Assembly: GCA_030612605.1 (NCBI GenBank)
Contig: JAUWNO010000197.1
Location: 1-5,046, forward strand
From: Armatimonadota bacterium
GTDB taxonomy: Bacteria > Cloacimonadota > Cloacimonadia > Cloacimonadales > TCS61
Direction of reading: 5' to 3'
DNA: 5,046 nucleotides
The first letter of the stretch is position 1. Every line of letters starts with the position of its first letter. The notes under the pieces were generated by a model. It was not told the origin of the DNA. It searched no databases and saw only the letters and a program-made list of their open reading frames with translations. The translations under genes and the position numbers were made by a program. Shown in pieces: positions 1-5,046 of the stretch.

Positions 1-2
1 AA

Positions 3-213
3 CAAATAAACACCACTCGATAAATTTTCGGCTGACCATCGCACCTCATGAGCTCCAGCATTTTGAACCGTATCCACCAGAACTTTTATTTTTCTGCCGG
101 TAATATCATAGACAGACAATTCAACTGGTTCCTTTTTAGCTAACTTGTATGTAATATTTGTTGTTGGATTAAATGGATTGGGATAGTTATCATAAAGAGT
201 TGTGTAAAGAGGT
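3..213 (-). other. T9SS / FlgD-like C-terminal sorting domain (3'-truncated by the window)
   Basis: Residues about 671-740 of the secreted protein read PLYTTLYDNYPNPFNPTT, then ITYKL, ELSVYDITGRKIKVLVD and HEVRWSAENLSSGVYL. This order (NPFNP, beta strand, YDxxGrxV, aGxhxvxW, lxSGvYl) is the standard type IX secretion sorting domain of FCB-group bacteria. In well-studied T9SS the domain directs outer-membrane passage and is removed, leaving the cargo surface-attached or free. It is the main taxonomic clue in the window. Confidence 0.92.
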
Positions 214-1922
214 ACAACTTGATTTTCAGCATCTGTAAAACTCACAATCAGAGTAACAGGAATAATTATTTGAGGATCTGCAGGATCATTGCTGGCGACC
301 AGAATATCAGCCGTGTATTCACCTTCTTCCAGATCTGTCGCATCATAAGTGATAGAAATATTTATACTTCCACCTGCTGGTATTGTACCTGAACCAGGTT
401 CAATCGGAAGCCAGGGAACACCATCATAATATACAACTACATCATCAAAAAACCAGCCGGGATAATTGTTATTAATTCCATCTGTAGTATTAAAATAAAA
501 ACGTATCTGGATATCATTTCCTGTATAATCTGTAAGATCGAGAATTGAAGTGATCCAACCACCGCTACTACCGGAAGGCGCATTACCCAAACTTCCTCGT
601 AAAGGAATCCAGGTAATTCCTTCATCTATAGTTACATCAACCATGCAGCAATCATATCCGCTTTCAGTATCATAATTTTCAAAAAACTGAAGAGTAACAG
701 TTGTATCAACCATAGTCAAATCTACAACCGGTGAGATAACTGCAGTGCTTATTTGATTACCTGTATTATAATGCACGGTTCCTTCCACTCCACACCACCA
801 GCTATGAGTCGGTGAATTGAAGTTAATTTCTGTCTGATGCCAAAGGTCATCAGTTAAATAGACTTCAATAGTCCAGTCATTAATTCCATTTTCCATATCA
901 TCAAAGAAAAGAACTGTTGAATCTCTCAAAGAAGAAACCAGTTCCAAGTAAATCGGTAATGTCTGAGAGTTATCCTTATTGATTATGTGCTCTGCCCCGC
1001 TTTTTCTTATTTTTGGAATTTGAGGATTCTGGAAAATTTGTTCCGGTGTGGTTTCTGTAGGAATAAGAGAAAATTCCAGATTGCTTCCGCCATTATTAAA
1101 AATTGTTAGAATATCATTTCCTGTTTCACCTGGTGGAACAATTGCGTAAAGTTCAAGTTGAGAAAGCTCGATTTCCGGTGGCATGATACAAGCACCATTA
1201 AGGTTTATAAGATGACTTTGGGCAGGATCATTGCTCTCAATTATCAGAGAGCCGTTGAAGAAACCTAAACTTCCGCATAAGAAAACAACATCTATCTCAG
1301 CAATTTCTCCCCAACCCAGCTCAAATGTTGTTGCTCCTGTATATGCAAACTCATCTCCAACAGCGTAGATAAAGCTGATAATCAAATTTTCATAACCTAA
1401 GTTACGAATACTCAAGGGCATTATCGCAGGATAATTCAAATATTGATATCCGAAATCTATTTCAGTATCTGCCAACCAGATTTGAGGTTCCGGATCATAA
1501 GATAAAAATGAAAAATAACGAGCCATTAAATTTGCTTTTGTGTTTGAACCTGTACCATCTGCCATAGCTCCAAAAACAGTAGATGAACAAATTGTGCGAT
1601 AGGTTCCTTCATCATAATAAACTCCACGTCCCATTTCTTGCTGGCAGGTATAATAAAGTGTTCCCTGCATGGGAGTAGGATTCAATCTGTCAACCATGTA
1701 ATCCGGATCTTCATCAAATGGATAATTAAATACATTCGTAGAAACAAAAGTGTTTTCTACTCCCACGATTTGATGAATGCCGTTAGCTGTTCCATTGCTT
1801 ATGTAATCTGTACCAAGATAGCTGAAAAAAGTTGTTGTATGATGATTATAACCTACATCTACTCCCTCAATATAAAGTGAACCACCTGCATCAAGAAAGT
1901 CGATTAATAATTGTTGTTGATA

Positions 1923-1952
1923 GGTGCCAACTACACCCGGTGGGGTAGCACC
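1923..1952 (-). other. Hairpin starting directly after the in-frame TGA
   Basis: On the minus strand GGTGC (1952-1948) pairs with GCACC (1927-1923), and ACCC (1946-1943) pairs with GGGT (1938-1935) around a CACC loop. An alternative inner helix is CTAC/GTAG. The structure lies where bacterial SECIS elements lie, but the loop lacks the usual GU and the loop-to-UGA distance (about 10 nt) looks short. It may be a by-product of the GC-rich Thr-Pro-Pro-Gly codons. Confidence 0.35.
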
Positions 1953-1955
1953 TCA
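1953..1955 (-). other. In-frame TGA (codon 90) inside an otherwise open 740-codon frame
   Basis: The codon series reads Ile-Tyr-Cys-Val-Gly-[TGA]-Gly-Ala-Thr-Pro-Pro-Gly. I translated every codon from 2222 to 3 in this frame and found no other stop and no sign of a frame change, so only this base triplet interrupts the gene. One base change from Gly (GGA), Arg (CGA), Trp (TGG) or Cys (TGT/TGC) would explain it. The context also forms a Cys-x-x-[UGA] motif. See findings. Confidence 0.9.
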
Positions 1956-2222
1956 GCCTACACAATATATGCCCAAAGTTACAAAAACGACATCGTAAAT
2001 CGATAAATCCGCAGGTAAAGTATAAACCGTTGAATAACTTAAACCATTTGCTGCTAATGCCTGTTGAATACCATATTCGCATCCTACATAACCTGCTCCT
2101 TCAGAATCAAGAAAATCCGAGTTATTGTCATTATCCCAGATTAGAATAGATTGAGCATAAACAAAGACCGGAAAGATTAATAAAACAACTAAAAAAGTGA
2201 AACATTTCTTAAGGTTTCTCAT
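1953..2222 (-). CDS. Secreted T9SS-type protein, N-terminal piece up to the in-frame TGA
   Basis: This is the first 89 codons of a long exported protein. The ATG at 2222 is chosen because GGAGG (2228-2232) lies 5 nt upstream and a classical signal peptide follows: basic MRNLKK, hydrophobic core about 8-20, and a cleavage-like VYA|Q after residue 23. An upstream in-frame ATG at 2324 would bury the signal peptide behind 34 residues, has no ribosome site, and overlaps a TATAAT box. The mature part begins ILIWDNDNNSDF and carries GCEYGIQQALAANG (47-60) and YDVVFVTLGIYC (76-87). This pattern resembles the first half of an amidotransferase-like (ThuA/GATase1-like) alpha/beta domain found in FlgD-tailed secreted proteins. 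The product stops at codon 90 (TGA), in mid-domain, so alone it would not be a complete fold. Whether it is a real short protein or half of a broken gene cannot be decided here. Confidence 0.7.
   Translation of the reverse strand: MRNLKKCFTFLVVLLIFPVFVYAQSILIWDNDNNSDFLDSEGAGYVGCEYGIQQALAANGLSYSTVYTLPADLSIYDVVFVTLGIYCVG
2154..2222 (-). other. Sec signal peptide of the secreted protein
   Basis: The first 23 codons show the three-part Sec signal: a positive n-region (R2, K5, K6), a hydrophobic core rich in Leu, Val, Ile and Phe (about 8-20), and the small-residue cleavage pattern V-Y-A before Q24. It supports the ATG at 2222 and matches a T9SS cargo, which must first cross the inner membrane by Sec. 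Confidence 0.85.
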
Positions 2223-2227
2223 TTCAT

Positions 2228-2232
2228 CCTCC
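2228..2232 (-). promoter_or_regulatory. Shine-Dalgarno GGAGG for the secreted protein
   Basis: GGAGG is followed by ATGAA and then the ATG at 2222. It decides the start. An out-of-frame ATG (2227-2225) sits inside the spacer and reads ATG AAA TGA, a two-codon frame that ends across the real start codon (ATGAAATGA). Confidence 0.75.
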
Positions 2233-2311
2233 AATGATTCTTTTTTAAACGAAGGGTTCAGCATAATTAATAAGGCTGTCTTTCTGATGAAATCTTCGAA
2301 GTAGTTTCTAA

Positions 2312-2343
2312 CGAAGAATCTCATTATAAGCGGAGATCCTTCG
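2312..2343. repeat. Imperfect inverted repeat, CGAAGAATCTC / GAGATCCTTCG
   Basis: The 11-nt arms 2312-2322 and 2333-2343 pair except at one central position, around a 10-nt AT-rich loop. The pattern (arms of GAAGGATCTC and GAGATTCTTCG type) resembles dispersed intergenic elements that I recall from FCB-type genomes; only a genome search can prove that it is repeated. Confidence 0.6.
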
Positions 2344-2351
2344 AGGGAAAA
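2323..2351 (-). promoter_or_regulatory. Candidate promoter upstream of the secreted protein gene
   Basis: A perfect TATAAT lies at 2328-2323 on the minus strand, about 100 nt upstream of the start codon. At 17 bp spacing the -35 position holds TTTTCC (2351-2346), a poor match to TTGACA. The TATAAT lies in the loop of the 2312-2343 hairpin, so it may just be part of a repeat. Some FCB bacteria use a different promoter consensus, which lowers confidence. Confidence 0.3.
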
Positions 2352-2375
2352 GCAAGAAGAATATCTCCAGCCTTC

Positions 2376-2392
2376 GCCAGCTTCGGCTTGGC
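2376..2392. repeat. GC-rich hairpin with TTCG loop
   Basis: GCCAGC (2376-2381) pairs with GCT-T-GGC (2386-2392, one bulged T) around a TTCG tetraloop. It sits just before GCAGGATGAC (2395-2404) and probably belongs to the same repeat block as the 2312-2343 hairpin. Confidence 0.5.
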
Positions 2393-2583
2393 AAGCAGGA
2401 TGACAAAGACGCTCTATTTTGCAGAATCCATTCTTTTTTAAATGTCATACGCATTCAGAGTAATTTAAATCTGGTTCATCTGAGTCAAGAAATTTATTTT
2501 AAAATATTTTCTTCATTACTGACATTTCCCAATTGAATTCTAATATTTTCTAACTCACCCTCGGTCTTCGCCAAGGCTACGCC

Positions 2584-2595
2584 CCGACAGGTCGG
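2584..2595. repeat. Short palindrome CCGAC-AG-GTCGG
   Basis: Perfect 5-nt arms flank a 2-nt centre, directly beside the 2596-2621 hairpin. It is part of the GC-rich block at about 2560-2625. Confidence 0.55.
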
Positions 2596-2621
2596 TCCCT
2601 CTCTTTATCACAAGAGAGGGA
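2596..2621. repeat. Perfect 10-bp hairpin, TCCCTCTCTT / AAGAGAGGGA
   Basis: Arms 2596-2605 and 2612-2621 are exact complements around a 6-nt loop (TATCAC). No T-run follows on either strand, so it does not look like an intrinsic terminator. It lies 300 nt past the GH9 stop and 375 nt before the next start. Confidence 0.75.
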
Positions 2622-2643
2622 TGACTTCTTGCTTTTCTTATGT

Positions 2644-2690
2644 TCCTTCTCTTTGGAATATCTTTCATATTTTCATCAAAAAGAGAAGGA
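2644..2690. repeat. Perfect 11-bp inverted repeat, TCCTTCTCTTT / AAAGAGAAGGA
   Basis: Arms 2644-2654 and 2680-2690 are exact complements separated by a 25-nt AT-rich loop. The pyrimidine/purine arms resemble those of the neighbouring 2596-2621 hairpin (CTCTCTT versus TTCTCTTT), which suggests related modules. Confidence 0.7.
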
Positions 2691-2693
2691 CAC

Positions 2694-2720
2694 GCCTACG
2701 CTCGCTTCGGCGGTGCAGGC
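2694..2720. repeat. GC-rich hairpin with TTCG tetraloop
   Basis: GCCT...CGC (2694-2705) folds on GCGG...AGGC (2710-2720) with one bulged T, one A-C mismatch and a TTCG loop. It shares GCTTCGGC with the hairpin at 2376-2392. Confidence 0.6.
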
Positions 2721-2729
2721 AGCAGTTTA

Positions 2730-2766
2730 CCCTGTGAAATTCAGCAAGCTGAATATTTCTACAGGG
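2730..2766. repeat. Long hairpin, CCCTGT ... ACAGGG
   Basis: Three nested helices are visible: CCCTGT/ACAGGG (2730-2735, 2761-2766), GAAA/TTTC (2736-2739, 2756-2759) and TTCAGC/GCTGAA (2740-2745, 2748-2753), with a 1-nt and a 2-nt bulge on the right arm. About 16 pairs in 37 nt make it the strongest structure here. No T-run follows, so it is more likely a REP-like element than a terminator. Confidence 0.75.
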
Positions 2767-2842
2767 GATGAGTTTAGGAGGAAGATTAACTTATTATCCT
2801 GATTTCTCGTAAAATTTATCTATTACAATCCATATCTGTTTT

Positions 2843-2862
2843 CCATCCAACAAGTTAGATGG
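2843..2862 (-). terminator. Stem-loop 57 nt past the GH9 stop, possible 3' end signal
   Basis: On the minus strand CCATCTAA pairs with TTGGATGG (one T-G pair) around CTTG. It is the first hairpin downstream of the GH9 gene, but the following bases are AAAACAG rather than a U-tract, so intrinsic termination is doubtful; it may only stabilise the 3' end. Confidence 0.25.
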
Positions 2863-2918
2863 CTGATAATGAAGCGGAAAATGTTAATTCATTATAATAT
2901 CCACGTGAGAAAACTAAT

Positions 2919-5046
2919 TCAATCTGGCTTGGGAAGTGGGTCAGTATAAGGTTTCGGATTTTTCGCAGCTAAAACTCCAAACAACATCACAGCTTTACTT
3001 AAAGTTTCCTGCACAGTAAATTCCGTGTGCATCGGGCATTGGTCAATATCTATGTAGCGATAGAGTGAAGGGGTTTCTTTAAATGATGGAATCGACTCAA
3101 ACTGCTTCTGTATCCAGTGTTCTTTATTTCCAATCGGACCATAAACCCAGATTCCGGGAACATACTCTTTTATATCATCATTCATAGATTCCAAAACAAG
3201 CGGATGAAGAATATGATTTTGCCCGAGCCCGGAACACATCACTTTACCGAGAGGATTCGCTCCCAGACAAAAATCAGCAGTAACCTTTATCATATCCAAT
3301 AAATGTTCATTACCTGTAATCATCCAGGCTAATATTATCAGGTCTGCTTGACCTACAGAACCTATTCCGTTTGTAAAAGGAGCCCAGGGATGTTTGAAAT
3401 GTAAATAACCTTCCTTAAGAAAAAATTTATTCAAAGCCCAATTCCAGGTATCGGACACCTTTTTTTTTAATGAATTTTGAAATTCCATATCCAAACCGGA
3501 AGTATTTTCCTGAATAGATGAATAAGCTGAAACAAACCATAAAACGTCAGAATTCATATAATCTTTTTTTTGAGTCATCAAAGCATCGAAAGAAATAATC
3601 ACATCTGCATATTCTCTTTTATTCGTAGCTGCAAGTAAACGTGCTGCTGCGTGAGCTGCCATTAATTGCTCTTCCAGGTTTTTTTGTGGAAAATTCTTTA
3701 TTCCACATTCAAACGCTCTTTCAGCAGCATAAATGTATTTATCACTTTTTTGTTTCGCTTCTGGAAAAGCCTGTAATCTCAAACCAAGATGGGCAGCTCC
3801 AGCCGCAAAATCGAAACAACTCATCTGTGTATTAGGAAGGATGACATATTCATTAATTTCATTCTCGGTATTAGTGAGCCAGCCATTATTATTCGCATTT
3901 TTAGGATGTTTATCAGATTCAGTTCCAGAAGGAATGCCGCCATCTTCCCATTGATTTTGCAGATAAAAAGAGAGAAGAAAATCTGCTTCATCGAGAATAT
4001 CAGGAATACCATTTCCGGATTCGGGAATTATAAACTGCTCATCTATAAAAGCTTCGGGATTTATCTCATAAACTGAACAAAGAACATTTGCAATCCTGAG
4101 ATGAGATGGATTACGGTCATAATCTCCAGCATCGTGATATCCACCTTTTACAATTCGATATTCCAGATTCCCTTTTTCTTCTCTTTGTTTGAGGAATTGA
4201 TCAACTTGCTCAAATATGTTGTTCGGTAATTTGCTGCAATATCCAAAATGATATTCAGGCATCATTAAAAGTTTGATATGCTTTTTGCATTTTGGACGAG
4301 TCCAAAAAGTATATTTTTCTTCCAGCTCAATTCCACACCGCTGATGATAAAGAGCACGAATGGAAGTAAAAAGCGGCTCAGTCATCACATCATCTGCAAC
4401 CTGAAAAGAATACGATCTGCCAACTCCCGGAATGCTGATGAAATAATCACCTTTTTTAAGATAGCTCAAATCTAAGCCATAAACATTTTCTCCTGAGAAA
4501 TCCAGATTATATGCACCTTCATTTTTTTGACCTGCAGAATGTCTTGATTCAGGTTTTCCAGTATAAACAACTTCTCCGCTATTAAGATCAATAACTTCAT
4601 AAGATTGAGGAATAAATTCCAAAGGTCCGGCTGTTCCCAGCCATTTACCAAAATAAGCTAAACGGATATTTGCCTTTGATAGATAACCGATTTGGTTTAC
4701 TTTAATCGCTTCACTTAAAACATTTTTGTATGACCAGATAAATGATACATCAATATCCTTTTCACCTAAACCATGAGATTTGAATGTGTAATTCTTTCCT
4801 TCCAGCATGTGCTTTGGTAGTTTCACAAAAACTTCCGCTTCAAAAGTAATTGGAAAATATGCCTTTGGATTATGACCCATATCGGTAATGTTCACATAAA
4901 AACCCAGAATATCAAGTCCTTTAATAGGTTTACCATCTTCGCTCACTGAAAAAAATGAAATCTCTTCCAACTGCTCCGGATGAAAGGGATTTTTCGCTCC
5001 GTAATATTGCAGAACGAAACCCACAATCTCATTTGTATAAACCCTC
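2919..5046 (-). CDS. Glycoside hydrolase family 9 (cellulase-type) enzyme, 5'-partial
   Basis: Likely an inverting beta-glycan hydrolase (endoglucanase, or an exo-acting GH9 such as a beta-glucosaminidase). The frame is open to the right edge: seven codons (RVYTNEI) precede the GTG at 5024, so that GTG is probably internal. Numbering from it as residue 1: residues 1-105 are an extra beta-rich N-terminal region; 106-210 match the cellulase N-terminal Ig-like domain, with the hallmark IKVNQIGY (107-114); about 215-688 are the catalytic (alpha/alpha)6 barrel. Visible catalytic signatures are GGYHDAGDYDR (294-304), giving D298 and D301 as the nucleophilic-water/base pair, NGIPDILDEADFLL (338-351), and HTEF with E668 as probable proton donor. 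The usual PHHR active-site motif is missing; the equivalent stretch (587-608) reads LGANP...GLGQNHILHPL, so substrate is uncertain. No CBM or sorting domain follows. The stop is TGA, with a backup TAA nine codons later. Family call is firm; specificity and localisation are not. Confidence 0.93.
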   Translation of the reverse strand, partial: RVYTNEIVGFVLQYYGAKNPFHPEQLEEISFFSVSEDGKPIKGLDILGFYVNITDMGHNPKAYFPITFEAEVFVKLPKHMLEGKNYTFKSHGLGEKDIDVSFIWSYKNVLSEAIKVNQIGYLSKANIRLAYFGKWLGTAGPLEFIPQSYEVIDLNSGEVVYTGKPESRHSAGQKNEGAYNLDFSGENVYGLDLSYLKKGDYFISIPGVGRSYSFQVADDVMTEPLFTSIRALYHQRCGIELEEKYTFWTRPKCKKHIKLLMMPEYHFGYCSKLPNNIFEQVDQFLKQREEKGNLEYRIVKGGYHDAGDYDRNPSHLRIANVLCSVYEINPEAFIDEQFIIPESGNGIPDILDEADFLLSFYLQNQWEDGGIPSGTESDKHPKNANNNGWLTNTENEINEYVILPNTQMSCFDFAAGAAHLGLRLQAFPEAKQKSDKYIYAAERAFECGIKNFPQKNLEEQLMAAHAAARLLAATNKREYADVIISFDALMTQKKDYMNSDVLWFVSAYSSIQENTSGLDMEFQNSLKKKVSDTWNWALNKFFLKEGYLHFKHPWAPFTNGIGSVGQADLIILAWMITGNEHLLDMIKVTADFCLGANPLGKVMCSGLGQNHILHPLVLESMNDDIKEYVPGIWVYGPIGNKEHWIQKQFESIPSFKETPSLYRYIDIDQCPMHTEFTVQETLSKAVMLFGVLAAKNPKPYTDPLPKPD

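Larger units (their letters stand above)
1..1952 (-). pseudogene. Continuation of the same secreted multi-domain protein after the TGA; T9SS sorting domain; 3'-partial
   Basis: The frame continues unbroken from the base after the TGA to the left edge: 650 codons, numbered 91-740 with the upstream piece. Residues 91-240 complete the alpha/beta domain (LLIDFLDAGGSLYIEG). About 245-345 form an Ig-like DUF1573/ASH-type domain (IESNDPAQSHLINLNG), and 348-400 a second, partial one (PPGETGNDILTIFNNGG). Residues 438-600 are a MAM/jelly-roll 'choice-of-anchor' domain (FFDDMENGINDW ... GWFFDDVVVYY). Residues 601-661 are another Ig-like repeat (LVASNDPADPQIIIPVTLIV). From about 670 runs the FlgD-like sorting domain with NYPNPFNPTTNITYKL (679-694), YDITGRKIKVL and the ending SSGVYL. 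Perhaps 10-20 residues lie beyond the edge. No signal peptide or good start follows the TGA (first in-frame ATG is codon 176), so this part makes sense only joined to the N-terminal piece. It is typed pseudogene because of the stop; recoding is the alternative. The role is probably adhesion or substrate binding at the surface. Confidence 0.72.
2223..2918. other. Intergenic region of about 700 bp, no convincing gene, rich in hairpin repeats
   Basis: Between the GH9 stop and the secreted-protein start I find no open frame with coding character and a ribosome site. Two blocks stand out from the AT-rich background by GC-rich, palindromic content: about 2290-2404 and about 2560-2766. Both carry the 8-mers CTTCGCCA (2372, 2566) and/or GCTTCGGC (2380, 2704), and both contain GGATGAC (2398, 2619). 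The stretch 2405-2560 is AT-rich with nothing recognisable; 2767-2918 holds one hairpin. Confidence 0.75.

Noticed and set aside
1638..1880. 80-codon plus-strand frame
   Set aside because: It is antisense to continuous, domain-matching minus-strand coding sequence, and has no ribosome site or recognisable product.
2223..2324. Upstream in-frame ATG at 2324 as start of the secreted protein
   Set aside because: It would place 34 residues before an excellent signal peptide, has no ribosome site, and its ATG overlaps a TATAAT sequence inside a repeat hairpin. GGAGG upstream of 2222 is far better.
2596..2766. Intrinsic terminators at the strong hairpins
   Set aside because: None is followed by a T-run on the minus strand (the GH9 reading direction), and they lie 150-300 nt beyond the stop codon.
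2290..2770. CRISPR array
   Set aside because: The repeats are different inverted modules with irregular spacing, not identical direct repeats with uniform spacers, and no cas gene is in view.
2223..2918. tRNA, riboswitch or other structured RNA gene
   Set aside because: I saw no tRNA-like cloverleaf, CCA end or known riboswitch core; the hairpins are simple and independent.
3117..4475. Several plus-strand and one minus-strand frames of 60-95 codons
   Set aside because: All lie in other frames of the GH9 gene, whose catalytic motifs identify the true frame.
1..5046. Alternative genetic code with UGA as Gly or Trp
   Set aside because: Only one in-frame TGA is found in more than 1,400 codons, TGG is used for Trp throughout, and the GH9 gene terminates at TGA right after its conserved C-terminal helix, with a TAA shortly after.

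Overview
The window looks like accessory DNA from an AT-rich bacterium of the FCB group or a related candidate phylum. The best evidence is a long secreted protein on the minus strand that ends in a type IX secretion (FlgD-like, 'NPFNPTT') sorting domain. My best guess is a Candidatus Cloacimonadota-like organism. Ignavibacteria, Calditrichota, Marinimicrobia and similar lineages share this sorting domain and cannot be excluded. All convincing coding sequence is on the minus strand.

Layout, in transcription order (right to left). (1) From 5046 to 2919 lies a glycoside hydrolase family 9 gene. Its reading frame is open through the right edge, so its true start is outside the window. It encodes an N-terminal extension, a cellulase-type Ig-like domain and a catalytic domain, and it ends in an ordinary TGA without a CBM or sorting tail. 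(2) From 2918 to 2223 is a roughly 700 bp intergenic region. I see no convincing gene in it, but it is packed with hairpins, several GC-rich with TTCG loops. It looks like a mosaic of REP-like intergenic repeats in AT-rich DNA, and a TATAAT box sits in the loop of one hairpin. (3) From 2222 to the left edge is a large multi-domain secreted protein with a signal peptide, an amidotransferase-like alpha/beta domain, Ig-like domains, a jelly-roll domain and the sorting domain. It is cut by one in-frame TGA at codon 90, and the frame continues intact for 650 more codons to the window edge.

The TGA is the most interesting point. It sits in a Cys-Val-Gly-[TGA] context, and a 30-nt hairpin begins at the next base. 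General code reassignment is argued against: the rest of this gene and the 708 visible codons of the GH9 gene contain no other in-frame TGA, tryptophan is always TGG, and the GH9 gene ends with TGA. Recent nonsense mutation, base error, readthrough and selenocysteine insertion remain possible. The first two are the simplest.

Functionally, a GH9 beta-glycan hydrolase next to an exported adhesin-like protein would fit polysaccharide or detrital-biomass use. The roughly 700 bp spacing and the candidate promoter argue that the two genes are separate transcription units, so this link is only inferred.
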